A stretch of DNA of 62,000 nt from Branchiostoma floridae (Eukaryota > Chordata > Leptocardii > Amphioxiformes > Branchiostomatidae): NCBI RefSeq assembly GCF_000003815.2, contig NC_049983.1:10977870-11039869 (forward strand), read 5' to 3'. Below are positions 37,166 through 59,382 of the stretch, in pieces. Both the position numbers and the translations under genes were made by a program. Position 1 is the first letter of the stretch, and each line of letters starts with the position of its first letter. The notes beneath the pieces are model-generated. The model had not been told where the DNA came from, searched no databases, and was given only the letters and a program-made list of their open reading frames with translations.

Positions 37166-40100
37166 CAACGTATATACATATAAAAGTATCACAAATCTAG
37201 TCTAACACAAAAGTTCGGCTTCTTCTCGCTTCTTGGTAATGGTGAAAATGTAGGACTGTATGGGTTTATCATGTACCTAGGAGATATCGGAATGTGCTGC
37301 AAATGACATTTGAAACGTCCTCATGGGGGGGGGGGGCTGTGACAGGTGACAAATCTATATATGTCGTGCATCTAGCGACACGTAAGATTTTTTTATCTCC
37401 GTGAAATATTGAGACTTTTTGTAAATGTCTTGACAAAACACAACGGTACCCATGTCGCACATTACATGCTGTACTGTCCGGTACATGCCCTCCTCTGGTT
37501 CCGGACTTTTGACCATGTGCCAACGCTCACTTTGTGCCAGCCTACCGAAAACATTTGGACGCAGGGAAGCTCACGCTTTCCATCCTGCCAGTCTGCGGTT
37601 ACAACTCAGCTTATGAACAAACCTGGACCCAGGCCAATTTGAACAAATGTGAACACACACCAAGACAAACAATTTACACAGACACATAATTTTACTTCTA
37701 TCATAGAATTTAAGATATATGATGGGACTGCAGAATTGGAGAAATTCTAACCATGTCTGCCGTGTGTGACTGTTAGTAATAGGAAACATGCATATGCTAC
37801 AAAACAGCATCTAGCGCCTTTGCCTTGAGTTCCCACAAAGGAAGCGTGGCTTGTGCATCAAACTTCAAAGCTTTCCGCTTCTCAAAGCTGATAGATGTTA
37901 TGATAGGTTTCAAATGAACGTCTTTCTTAATTTCAGATCGTCTTGTCAAAAGGCTAACTCAAAAGAAGCCGACCACACATTGCCTTCGCCAAAAGCTTGA
38001 AGACGATGATACAAGACTAGGATTAAGAAAATGCATCGTTTTCCGCGTGACGCCGTTTCAACCATTGCAAGTCATCTCATGAAACACGACGTTTTCGTGA
38101 AGAAGAACAAGGCTGCTAGGTACGTTGAGTTTGATTTCCATATATATTTCTTTCATGACTATGTATACTAGGTGAATGCCAAAATTCAAGAAAACTACAT
38201 TGACATGTAAAGAAAGTTTCCTAGAAAACGGAAACTTTATTTGCACTTTCGGAGAATTCTTCCTCCATATACACTTACTGTGACTTAGGAAATGTGCCAA
38301 ATCAAGTAAGGCTGTGACCGCCGCACGACCGCGGGCGCACAAAATCAAATTTTGTGTAGCTTTCCATGCCACAGTTCTCATCAACCCGTTGATAGGTAGT
38401 CGTTAAAGTAGCAGGTACGCAATGCAATCACAACGTTTCGGAAGCTAAATGAGACAGATTTCGACTGATGCACTTCGATTTACCCGAGCGCGTCAAAATT
38501 GATAATTATTTTGCGTAAGTTAATCGTATGTCAAAAAAGAGTTCCAGACTGTTATGCCACTTCGTATTTGATATTCAAAATATCTGATGCTGAAAATTGC
38601 GACCGATGTTTTTGTTCATGAGAAACCACCCTGTGTTGTCTAAATCCAAACCAATAATTTTGAAACTTTTTTGCATTTTCAGCCGTTTTAAGGAGTTTCA
38701 TTTTCATTTTCCAGTTTAAAAGACTGTAAGCCTTCATAATTTTTGTCACATTTCAAGCATTAATGTTCCTTTCAGTATGCATGACGTCCTTAAGCGTGTA
38801 TCCAAATGGATGTAGTTATTGGTTTCAGGAAGATTGAGGTGTCAAAAAGTAGAAATTGTTTGTGATATTACAGAATAAATTCGATACGAGATAATTCTAT
38901 TTCGTCCATGACCCTTTTTTCAAGTGCGGTAAGAAGCGTGGAAGATTCGTCGCAGTACCTACTGCAGATAATAAACCAGTAACAATGTGAGGAACAGTGT
39001 TCTCATTAAAAATGGAGATTTTTTTATGCCTAATGCTGCCGTTTGCGTGTATGTTTGGGATCTTATATTTGACAATCAAATATGGAATGTAGTCTAATTG
39101 TAATGGTTCGTCATTAACTTCTTTCAAAGAATCTCTAACACAAATCCAATTAAGAACTCAACGACTTAGGTTCAGTGAGATACAAACTTTTCCTTGCAAT
39201 GTACTGAATTTAGGCATTTCCAACATTTTTCATTGAGATGGTTAAAACATAATGTGGATACAAAATGCAGAGACAGAGACATCATGTGTATTGATGTAAC
39301 AGTTGACGTTATTGTGCATGGCCTTGCTACATGATAAGGACTTCGCTACAACACTCACGCTTGTTATTCTAGTCTGTCCCCAGTGTCAGACGGGTAATGT
39401 CGACATCTCGGTCGACATTTTACACTATATTGGTGTTTGATTGTCAGTTTTACTGCTGCACAGGAGTCCCTCACACCCGCGACACCTGTAGTGCCCATTA
39501 CGGGACGCATGATTCACGCAACTCATTTCAAACAACCTTAACCTTTGACCTGAGCTGTAATTGGCTAACACTAAGATGGCTGCAGCTACGACCGCTGGGC
39601 GACCAGAGTTGAAAGATCGCTCAACGAATTTCATAGATAACTAGAGTTCGGCGACCTCATACCTCCATGAAATTTTTTAGAGCTTTTGTAGATGTTATGC
39701 AAGTTACATACACATTTACGTAATTTATGCATGGTGATGTTTCATGTACTCGCATCAAATGAGAGGTTGTTGGAAAAAATCGTGACCTTATCCTTTTTAT
39801 TCGTTTTTTATCGACCGACATTTTCCAGTGGAACGATTTCTTCCACCAACCTCTGCTTGGAGAGTAGTTTCATGGAGGTAAAAACAAATCACAGATTGTG
39901 TGCGGTTTGTTGTCTCTTAGGATATACTCTTATATCTTGTATCGTATTCCAAGTTTGAAGTCAATGATACAATTTTGATCGCTGTATGGTTGCTCAGCTA
40001 TCGCCACCTATTGAAGGGGGCGGTAACCCAGCTAAGAAGTCCCTATAGACCTGTCGTGTCACGCTGTCAGCTGATATAAAACCAGCTTATCTAAATTCGT

Positions 40101-41397
40101 CCTGCTGAAAACCATTAGAGGAGATGTCGGACTGTCACGCCAGTGACGGATCTCCATTAAGATTGTACAGGACCGGGTACAAATGGTTTCAAGTTGACTG
40201 AATGTGCACATCAGGGTTCACTATCCGTCGTCACGACATTCCACTGAGACACGTTTACTCTAACGAGATTTTAACAGAGTCAGAGTTCTTATTCTGTGAT
40301 GCGAAACGATAAATAACGTGTACAGTAGATGTACGGAATAGTTTATGTCTGTTGAAAGAAAATTTTCGAGCAGCTCCCTCAAATACGTTTACCGTCATGC
40401 AGCAAGCTCTAACATAGCTGTCGGAACCAGTTTTCATTACAAACTCACATTTGATCGTCTTTTGTTCGCTTGGAAAGTGGAAACATAACTTGATAAGTCT
40501 CACAATAAGTCATATACCTGTAATAGTAGGTACTCCAATAGTTCGTAAATTTATGTTGCCTCTTTTTTCATCATTCATCATTTGTCATTCTCTTTTCTAA
40601 AACATACAAATAATACCGAATAGACTATAGTATACAGATAGCGTCCGGGACGAATCGTTTACAGGCATTACAAGTACAAATTCCCTGTCAGGGCTTCCTG
40701 GTTGCTTCTGAATTTTACAGTCATAAAACAATAAAACGACCGTTTCATTCCATTCTACTGCTATGATTTACACACTAAACTCTGGCGCCACCCCGCGATC
40801 ACCTGGCTTGGCCATAACCCTACATTATTGCTTTTAGTAATTCCAACGTCCGCGCGAGTTGTAGAAAATTAGAGCCCCGTCACGAACTGTCTCGTCGCTG
40901 TCTGGAGCTAACGCTCGTATTTCCCGTTTCCTACACTAGCTCTACTATATCTATACAACTGTCCAGACAAGCAAAAGGGGGGTATTCAAATGCTTCTGGA
41001 GATAACAGGTATTACATTCGTACTTTTCTGGTAATTACACACATTTCTGTTGCTCTGTAATGTGGCATTTCGTCCCCGATTTTATAATAATGGTAGGGTT
41101 CAGTGATAGGTTATAAATGTCACGGTCTGACAGGAATACCCTCATCTCACGAATATAGATACGGCGTCTTAGATGAGTTGACACAAAGTCGTGCCGAGTT
41201 TGCAGGCCAAGACTCTTGGCACCTGATCTTTGCAGCATGTAAACGTACGTACATAACGCGAGCACTCGATGCATTGAGGTGTTCGTTGGCGTTACTTCAT
41301 TTTCATAACTGGACCAGCGCCATCGTAGCTGACCTTGATGCAACATTTAAAATTGATATGTTCGATTGAATGCTAACTCAGACTGTCCTCAGACTAA
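37166..41397. other. Non-coding desert, nothing secure
   Basis: Contains a G-run near 37325–37336. Open frames up to 108 codons (38058–38384, minus) show no domain. Confidence 0.5.
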
Positions 41398-42541
41398 TAT
41401 TACGCTAATATTACCAAAAATGGAATTTCTAAAAACCATGGTATCATTGGAAAGGTCTGTAGGAAGTTGTTTGCTGACAACCGCTTTCTGATCTGCTGCT
41501 TTGTTGGCGAGATATCGGTGTTTTAAGTTTAAGAACCTTTAACCACATCTAACCTCAACCCAAAATTGGAATTTCTGAAAAGTGTCTGAAATTGGCAAAC
41601 CATGGTATCATTGGAAAGGTCTCTTGGTAGGAAGTTGTTTGCTGAAAATTGCGTTCTGATCTGCTGCTTTGTTGGCGAGATATCGGTGTTTTAAGTTTAA
41701 GACCCTTAACCACATCTAACCACAACCCAAAATTGGAATTTCTGAAAAGTGTCTGAAATTGGCAAACCATGGTATCATTGGAAAGGTCTCTTGGTAGGAA
41801 GTTGTTTGCTGAAAACCGCGTTCTGGTCTGATGCTTTGTTGGCGAGATACCGGTGTTTTGAGTTTAAGACCCTTTAACCACATCTAACCTCAACCCAAAA
41901 TTGGAATTTCCGAAAAGTATCTCAAATTGGCAAACCATGGTATCATTGGAAAGGTCTCTTGGTAGGAAGTTGTTTGCTGACAACCGCGTTCTGATCTTCT
42001 GCTTTGTTGGCGAGATATCGGTGTTTTAAGTTTAAGACCCTTTAGCCACATCTAACCTCAACCCAAAGTTGGAATTTCTGAAAAGTTTCTGAAATTAGCA
42101 AACCATGGTATCATTGGAAAAGTCTCTTGGTAGGAAGTTGTTTGCTGAAAACCGCGTTCTGATCTGCTGCTTTGTTGGCGAGATATCGGTGTTTTAAGTT
42201 TCAGACCCTTTAACCACATCTAACAACACCCCAAAATTGGAATTTCTGAAAAGTGTCTGAAATTGGCAAACCATGGTATCATTGGAAAGGTCTCTTGGTA
42301 GGAAGTTGTGTGCTGAAAACCGCGTTCTGATCTGCTGCTTTGTTGGCGAGATATCGGTGTTTTAAGTTTAAGACCCTTTAACCACATCTAACCACAACCC
42401 AAAATTGGAATTTCTGAAAAGTGTCTGAAATTCTAAAACCATGGTATCATTGGAAAGTTCTCTTGGTAGGAAGTTCTTTGCTGAAAACCGCCTTCTGATC
42501 TGCTGCTTTGTTGGCGAGATATCAGTGTTTTAAGTTTAACG
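41398..42541. repeat. Tandem array, 168-bp unit, seven copies
   Basis: ACCATGGTATCATTGG recurs at 41435, 41599, 41766, 41934, 42102, 42270 and 42438. The spacing is 164–168 bp, constant at 168 over the last four intervals. Each unit carries AAAATTGGAATTTCTGAAAAG, GAAAGGTCTCTTGGTAGGAAG, TTCTGATCTGCTGCTTTGTT, GGCGAGATATCGGTGTTTTA and CCACATCTAACC. It is the most regular and best-conserved array in the window. Confidence 0.97.
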
Positions 42542-44934
42542 GTGCAAACCCCAGTTCTTCCGCGACAGGTGTCCATGGTAATGCGCTGCACAAAAATCGA
42601 CTGAAGGCTTCCGAGTGCCTATGTCTGAGTTCACATTTTTCATTATTTACTGCGAAATGACATTAAATGTTAACATGGCTCAAAAGCATAGGAAATGGTA
42701 ACATGGCTGAAAAGCATAGAAATGGTATTTTTTTGTGCAAATCGTCTTTAGACTCGACTCCCATTTTCGGATATCCTTACGCCTTGAAGGTAAAGAGGCT
42801 CCCTGGCCTAGATCGACCTCTGAGGTAACATCGGTAATGTGTAAGCGAAATTACAATGCCGCGCGCCGTGGATGATTAAAAGAATTGTAGTACAAGAATT
42901 TTCTTTATAATTGGCTCGATTGCTCACTTTATTTCTCTTTCTAACAGTATCAATCGTGTTTGCCGGGGAAATCTTTTTAATAAAAATATCCATTGCGAAA
43001 ATGCCCATTTTTTTGCATTATGTTTGACATGAAATAATGAGGGCGTGCCCCCTTAAAAGCATCCATTCTGAAAAACGTATTAGCCATGACAACCAACAAA
43101 TTGCATTTTTCCCTTGAATGTGTGTAGCCCGAACTAACCTAAGCCAAAAACGGCCGCATTTTGCAAGTTTTATATGATTCTGTAATGTCATATAATGGGT
43201 GGATTGGTCGCTTGGGGACTCAAAATATAATCATTACCAGCTTTTGTCACACCATACCAACAAAATATGTATGAAATGAATGCATCCAGCCATTCTTTAG
43301 TTATCTTGTTAACATATATACACACACACAGACAGACAAGGCTACTGAAAATGTAACCTCCACGAATGTTTAATCGAGGTAACTGTATATGTCAAACAGG
43401 GGGAAAATGGAAGGTACAGTAATTCATCTAACTTTTTTTAAGATCTGTTCCAATTATATATGCTAAACATCATTACACCTTAAGCTTTTTAATGGCTTGT
43501 TGGGAAAACGTGTTATACACGGCCCGGCCATTGATTAATGTGAAGTAGAGCGTTCTGTACTGATCCAGCACTGATTAGGTGGTGGGAGAGATTAGGCAGG
43601 GGCAATGAGTACACTTCGACACGACATGAGAAGCTCGTTTTCGTGCTGTTTCTTTTTATGTTTTCGAATGCCTGTATCATAGCTTGCCGTAAAACGGGCA
43701 CATGAGGTCTCGTGTCGTAAAACAAACTTTATCTATGACATGTAGTACGTAATGGTTACCTTATTTGGAAAGTTCAAGAAACGGACAGGGAACCAATGTA
43801 ATATGATGAAGAAGGTAAATTAAAAACGGAGGCACTGGTGTGAGAAGGATCGTTAAGTGGGGAAGCGGTTTATGGTTAAGATACAATCAAAATGGGATTG
43901 GGGGAATACTAGAATATTAAAAAGAAAATGATTTTTTTCAAGCAATCCTCGAAAGACAGTCTGACGGTAAAACTAGTATTTAAGCATGCCATATAACTGC
44001 AGTACTGGGATATGCAATGTGAAAATTTTAACGCTGCGTCTGAATCACCTATTTGCTATTGTGGAGTTACGACCAACGCTTGATTGGGAAAACAAGTTGG
44101 ATTATGTTTGACATGGTGGGTCATTTCAATATTGCATCGCTGGGCATGTCACAAATCTGACTGTGACTTAGTCTCTCAGGACAACTTACATCCGTCATGT
44201 CATTCAGATTTACCGTAAAAGTCTGAAGTTCAGGTTATTGATGTACGTATATAGTATATGATGGGACTGTTCGTTGAGACGTCCTGTTGAGGTACTACAC
44301 TAAACACCTCTGGAAACATTTATGGACCTGCTTCAGAAACGTAAACAATTCTATACGGTATATACATGTACTAACAAGAAGTTGAGTTATATTACCCTGT
44401 ATTCCTCCTGAATTTATATCTGTAATCCTGTTGAGTTCAGACAAACGTGATGATAATCTCCTGAGAGCTTCATCAGGAGATTTAGCTGTCTGGATTAGAA
44501 AGCTGTCCCACGAAGAGGTAGGATGGACCAGGGAGGGATTAGGGCACATCCATCTCCTGTTAATCTCCTGTGAATTCATGGTCGGGGCTACCCTGTGCGG
44601 AGACGCCCACGTCTCTACTGACTTCCTAAGAATTATAATTTCTAACAAAACGGTTTGCCGCTGAGGGCGTTCGTCGACCCGACATGTTCTCTGGGGAAGA
44701 GGTACTGAGAACGTTGTTTGATTATTGTGTTTTGGAGGATGATATTAGCAACATGCTGACAAGCTGCGAGCGCGATGAGGATTATGGCGTGCTGAGATAT
44801 ATTGTTCTAAATGCTTTATTGTCACCTTTTCAGAGAACTACTTCCGTGGGCAAGTAGAAAACAAAAATAGTTTAGCATGGCGATACCAGGTATGAAAGAA
44901 AGAGCCACGCAGCAGCATTCACAATAATTATGTT
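42542..44934. other. Non-coding, nothing secure
   Basis: Open frames at 43513–43725 and 44295–44664 lack recognisable domains. A short (CA)n lies at about 43319–43330. Confidence 0.5.
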
Positions 44935-45115
44935 TTTTTTGTCTGTATCATGTATGTGTAAGATATGTGTATAGACTCATTAGGACTTAAAATGATGTAA
45001 AATGTACCTCTGTTATACATTTCGTCTGCCTTACCCTTCCATCATGTCACGACCTCAGTGAAAAGTGGCCTGCGGGCGATTTGAGCATTCATGAATAAAG
45101 AAAGGCTCAAACAAA
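44935..45115 (-). repeat. Interspersed repeat, copy 3 (reverse)
   Basis: The reverse complement carries TTTATTCATGAATGCTCAAATC, GCAGGCCACTTTTCA, GAGGTCGTGACATGA and AAGTCCTAATGAGTCTATA, in the same order as at 23956–24135. Confidence 0.7.
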
Positions 45116-47253
45116 GACTGCACTACAGTGAGGTAGTACAGTGTCTGTCTACTACCCAAATATATCCTGCATATCCACGGTACTCTAGGTACCCCTAGCC
45201 CTTTCTGTTCCCTCGCTGATAGAAAATCGTGATTACTGCTTGAGTTCATTTATTACGCCTCATCCGAGTCTTTGCAGTGCCAAGTTACAAATGATGGAGA
45301 TAACGTTAATGCTAACCTATAAGCCGGCCTTGTGTTAAGCACCACAATCTATAGCTGATGCAGAAGAGATCAAAGAAGTCAACACATGTGAGTGGTTCGT
45401 CATGAATTCCTCAGTTCCTTAAACCACAGCCTTTGTATCTCTAACATTTTGGCTTGCTATGAAGAAAGATGATTTTATTTGTTGTCACCTCTTTTTCAGA
45501 ATACCAAACTTTACGCGAGTGTGTTGGTCTTGCAAAATCTGCATCGTTTTAAAACTTTACTATTTCTTCATTTCAGAAAATAAACGTGTGTGTGATTGTG
45601 TTAGTGTGGTGAAATGTGTATTTGATGCGATTGTTGCTACACAGTTTACTCGTTCTTCAACTCATCCTACTGGAGAGTCAGACAAACATGAAGATAGAAA
45701 ATGTTACGAAGTTCCCTTTCAACATCTGTTTTAAGACAAATGAACCATCAATCAATTCATTTCAGAGAAAGTTTCAACCTATGTGGACGCTCAGATTAAA
45801 TGACCCGCCTTTTATATTTTTGTTTAGCTTCGAAGTTCGTACGTGTGTAAATGATAATATTGATGAAAACATTTTATGCTAGGTAATACACAATGTAGTA
45901 ACAGTTAGATTATATATTAATTGGCTGTGTTTGTGATTGCCGAGCACAGCTAGGAAAGTAATTCCGATAACAAAATATCCCCAACACGTCGATATGAATT
46001 GTTGCTACATGGAGACAGAGAAACAGTACAATAGAGTACGCACACAGATTTATACACGAACTGATCATCTAATCATCTCTAATCACCATAATTACATCAT
46101 GATCCTTGATTAAACACATTTTCTATTCTTTGGAAAGTGGCTATAAAGTCCATCCATTTTGTCTTGTATATCAAACCGTTGGTACAAATAGCTACTCATA
46201 AAATAATCCACCTCATGTTTGCTTATATTATACAGTGCAAAGCGACCAGAATGAAACAAGTTTTGTGTGTGAACAAGTACATCTGTATAGTAGAACTGTT
46301 CAGGAAAAACGTGGTTGAGGTACAGGTTAAGGTACTTTGGAACAGGTAATACAAAATATATAATGAGCTGAAACAAATAGTGGAGCCACTAGAATCACAT
46401 TGTGCACTATAAACCGTCCGGTTAACATCATTTCGTAGTCTTCAGTAACACAGTACAGTCGACGCTCATATATCGGGTCCTTCGGGGGGCCGACATCGAC
46501 TTCCAACGACCTTTGACCCATTGCTGACGTCAACGTGCATAATGTCCAGAGCAATTGGATCAAATAGTTGAAGAGGACTTGGTGACTAGCTCAGTCTACA
46601 ATTCTGCTTTAGGTGGCTTACAATTTAAACTTCTACATAATGTAATATACCAACTCAGATGAACTTCCATACTTGACGACCATATATCATCCCTAATACA
46701 TATCCACACACCTCAACAAAAATTCATGTTATTTCTCAGAAAGATTTTGATATATAATACAAATAAACATATAACAATTGGGTACATTATGGAAATCTTC
46801 TTGTCTTGCCGAAAAATAGGATATTTCCTTAAATGTACTATAATAGAATATCTGAAAAGCTATACAAAGTATATATTGGAATTCTTCTATGTCACATGAT
46901 TGACAACGCCACTATTACCAATCAATGGTCTGTCGCAAGGATAGACTATGCAATACAGTTAAAAGATTTCATAATTACTAAGTCGTTTTTACATTTTACA
47001 AAACGAGTAAAAATGTTTTACTTGATCACCTATCCTGACTAAATGAAGATGTATGCAAATAAGTGGAAGTAATTTATGTCCTTACATTAAAATAACAGAT
47101 CCAAATCAACTGAACCTACGATTGTTTTGGTTATCGTTAACATGCAGTCAGTCGTTAAACAAGTCTGTGTCAAGAGATGTGTGTGATCCACGTAACCAAT
47201 CATTGTAGTCAAAGTACAGTATGTACAAGACCCTTCCCATGATCCCTTGTGCC
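45116..47253. other. Non-coding 3' flank of the ITIH gene
   Basis: AT-rich, with no convincing coding exon. The ITIH 3' UTR must begin at 47253 and run left, but I found no clear minus-strand AATAAA close to the stop, so the polyadenylation site is not placed. Confidence 0.5.
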
Positions 47254-56735
<9,482 letters not shown>

Positions 56736-56778
56736 CTGAGGACAATGAGGGTAGGAGGAAAGTTATCTTAGACCACAT

Positions 56779-56936
56779 AAATACAGCTTAAGCCGGATTC
56801 GGAGACGTTCCCAGTCACCATGCCCTGTTCACGTGTTCATTCGATTCCCATTGGCTACGAGGAAAGGCGGGAATATGTTCTGAGCTAGACAGGTCAGTCA
56901 AAACACGCCGTTTACTGAGCGGCTGTGTTTGCATTT
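56779..56936 (+). repeat. 158-bp direct repeat, copy 1 (retroelement left edge)
   Basis: Starts AAATACAGCTTAAGCCGGAT and ends GGCTGTGTTTGCATTT. By eye it is identical to 58409–58566. The left side abuts ITIH intron sequence, so this is probably the element's terminus. Contains CCCATTGGCTACG, a reverse CCAAT box. Its role as promoter or terminal repeat is inferred. Confidence 0.93.
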
Positions 56937-57054
56937 TCCCGTTGCATTTTCCGTTCTGGCATCCTTTGCGTTGGCAATTTCTGCCCCCTCTGTATTCTGC
57001 TTTGAGACTACACTCTTGACTGATTATTCCCGGTCGGAATCTCTGGCAAAGACG

Positions 57055-57175
57055 GTGAGTCGTCTCTATTTCCAGTTTTTTGTCGCTGCTTTGTGCAGCT
57101 GTGACGGGGCCCCCAGAAGTTCGGTTGTTCTCTTGTTGCTAAACTCTTACAGTAGGCGTTGCTTTTGATTCTTAG
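57055..57175 (+). other. Possible 5'-UTR intron in front of the SGNH ORF
   Basis: A consensus donor GACG/GTGAGT at 57054/57055, a branch-like TGCTAAACT near 57137, and acceptor GATTCTTAG ending at 57175, five bases before the ATG at 57182. CTTACAG ending at 57152 is an alternative acceptor. Prediction from motif only. Confidence 0.35.
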
Positions 57176-57181
57176 TACGAC

Positions 57182-57778
57182 ATGGCAGAAGTTGGTCACA
57201 GAAAAAGACGAATACTAATCATAGGGCACTCGTTCATACGCAGACTGGATGCTTTTGTTGAAAGCAGAACCGAATCAGCATCAGGCCGAGTAGTGAGTAG
57301 AGATTTTTGGTTGGAAAACACCGATGTAAAATGGATGTCCTTGTCTGGCGGCAAAGTTTCGAACTTCGACCAAATGTGTAAGGCCCTGCCAACCGTGGAT
57401 GATGTCTACCTTGAGTTAGGGTCCAATGATCTGTGTGAGCTCTTCTGGGAGCCTGAGATAGTGGCTTTACGCATAGTTGGTATGGCAAGTGTAATCAGAA
57501 ACCGGGCTAATGCCAGACATATCATTGTTGGAGAACCTCTCCCACGGGTATTTAACCCACCAAACATACCGTACAATCAGTGCCTAGGTAGGTACCTTGA
57601 CGCTTTGAGACATGAGGTGGCCAACACTCCTCACATGTCTACATGGGCACATGTCCGCCTTGTTAATAGGCATTGCCCAGAATATTTTGCAAAAGACGGA
57701 CACCACCTGTCCCCTTACGGGATGTATCTTCACTTCAAGTCCATCAGGGGGGCCTTAACAGCAACAAAGGGCATTTAA
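57182..57778 (+). CDS. SGNH-hydrolase ORF of the retroelement
   Basis: Intact 198-codon ORF with a good ATG (CGACATGG). Block I RRILIIGHSFIRRL has the Ser in GHS, a variant of GDS. Block III is LELGSNDL with the Asn. Block V is KDGHHLSPYGMYLHF with the Asp/His pair, so the predicted esterase catalytic set is present. No signal peptide or membrane segment. SGNH-like accessory proteins are known in Ngaro-type and some LINE retroelements, where their substrate is unknown. Here the ORF precedes gag and sits between the two 158-bp repeats. It has no stops or frameshifts, so it is either recently inserted or under selection. Confidence 0.85.
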   Translation: MAEVGHRKRRILIIGHSFIRRLDAFVESRTESASGRVVSRDFWLENTDVKWMSLSGGKVSNFDQMCKALPTVDDVYLELGSNDLCELFWEPEIVALRIVGMASVIRNRANARHIIVGEPLPRVFNPPNIPYNQCLGRYLDALRHEVANTPHMSTWAHVRLVNRHCPEYFAKDGHHLSPYGMYLHFKSIRGALTATKGI

Positions 57779-58408
57779 TTCCCTCTAAAATACATTTTCA
57801 ATTGGACATTTATACATTGAATCACCCCCCACCCCCCTCGCCCTGGCCCCTCAACACGCGGTGAGTAGAACAAAAGTAACTTGATATTTGGCGACATTTT
57901 TGAAAACTAACGAAATCTTCAAATGTTTTAATACTCGTTTATCAGTCAGAAAGCAAGGCTATTCATTTACATTCCCTCACCCTACACTTCTTAGCCCCTT
58001 ATTGCCTGATTGGCTCTTTGGCGGACTAATAGACAGGAGGGTTTTGCAGTCAGATTTCCCCTGCCACTTGTTAGGCGCGATGGCTTTTGGTGGTGGTAAA
58101 CCAGTACTCAAATTATGTTGGAAATCTTATAATGTTCGTAAACTTGTATGATTGGCATGTGACCTTTATACGAAAAACCTTTTCACGAGATATATGGAAC
58201 CGTTGTCATGGTAACCATTTGGCGTGTTGCCAAATATTGAGAATGATACATATTTATGTAATGATTCTATGTTTTTTCCATTCTGTATGCCAATCTTGAC
58301 AATATACCTGTTTTTCCGCCAAAGATGCCAAGTGTGTCAGTTGAATTCTTGTCTCCCTGTCCTTATATCGGTCGGAGAAGTAGGCATAAGGGGCTTTTCA
58401 TGAAATGA
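57779..58408 (+). other. Non-coding stretch of the retroelement after SGNH
   Basis: C-rich tract at 57821–57850, then AT-rich sequence with no ORF of note up to the second repeat. If the A1–B1–A2–B2 arrangement of Ngaro applies, a B1 repeat should end at 58408. I could not match its end to the sequence after 58566. Confidence 0.5.
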
Positions 58409-58566
58409 AAATACAGCTTAAGCCGGATTCGGAGACGTTCCCAGTCACCATGCCCTGTTCACGTGTTCATTCGATTCCCATTGGCTACGAGGAAAGGCGG
58501 GAATATGTTCTGAGCTAGACAGGTCAGTCAAAACACGCCGTTTACTGAGCGGCTGTGTTTGCATTT
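58409..58566 (+). repeat. 158-bp direct repeat, copy 2
   Basis: Identical by eye to 56779–56936, offset 1630 bp. The flanks on both sides differ from copy 1 (AATGA versus CACAT on the left; CCCC versus TCCC on the right), so the repeat borders are sharp. Confidence 0.93.
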
Positions 58567-58825
58567 CCCCCCACACCCAACCCCTATAGAAAAGCCAGAA
58601 CGTCGACAACATTTGTTGCCTTTCTTTTGTGCTTTGTTTTTCATTTCACCTATATGTACTCAAGCACAAATTTCAGATCTTCATTCAAAGTTTACGCATA
58701 ATTCAAATTCACAACAAACAATACCGCAGATGTACCTTCATGTGGATATCAATTTATAGGAAAGTCGTTGGACTAATATCAATGTCTGTTCCCAAACAGA
58801 TGTTGGTATACATATCACGTGCCCT

Positions 58826-59180
58826 TTGTCCAGGTACCGTTTAGTGTACCTGTCCATACTTGTGACTATTTACGCATGATTTTGTCGGGGTACTAGGAAG
58901 ATACCTGTCCGTACATGCGTCAATTGCTTGTTTATATCACATGATCTTTGTTCACAAGCAATTGTTTGATTCACATGATCTTGTCGGGGTACGGGCCGGG
59001 TACCTGTCCGTACATGTGATTATTTAACGCATGACTTTGTCGGGGTACTAACAGGGTACCTGTCCGTACATGCGTGGTTCACAAGTAACTGCTTGTTTTA
59101 TCACATGATTTTGTCGGGGTACCGTTACTGTACCTGTCCGTACATGTGATTTATTTGGTGCATGGCTTTGTCGGGGCGGG
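58826..59180 (+). repeat. GTAC-rich tandem repeat in the gag leader
   Basis: Six copies of a motif TTTGTCGGGGTAC, 6–10 variable bases, GTACCTGTCCGTACATG, beginning near 58826 (diverged), 58881, 58977, 59036, 59109 and 59167 (partial). They are spaced 55–96 bp, with TCACATGAT or GCATG(A/G)CTT between them. An inverted pair CAATTGCTTGT/ACAAGCAATTG lies at 58921–58931 and 58954–58964. Location suggests a promoter/leader or recombinase-site role; not shown. Confidence 0.8.
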
Positions 59181-59382
59181 TTGTCCAAGAACCACAGTGA
59201 CTTAAATAACCTTTGTATCTGACGGTTTGCTTTTTCACCGTTATACCGCATTTCTCAGATACCCGGCATGACACTCCAATACAATCGATATAACTAGGAA
59301 TGTGTCATCATGCATACAAAATTTGTCCTGATGTATTACTCTGCTCACTGTCTTAACGCTTTACTATTGTCGAGCCCCAGTA

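Noticed and set aside
41398-42541. Regular repeats considered as a CRISPR array
   Set aside because: The whole 168-bp unit is repeated, with no unique spacers, in an animal genome; it is a minisatellite.
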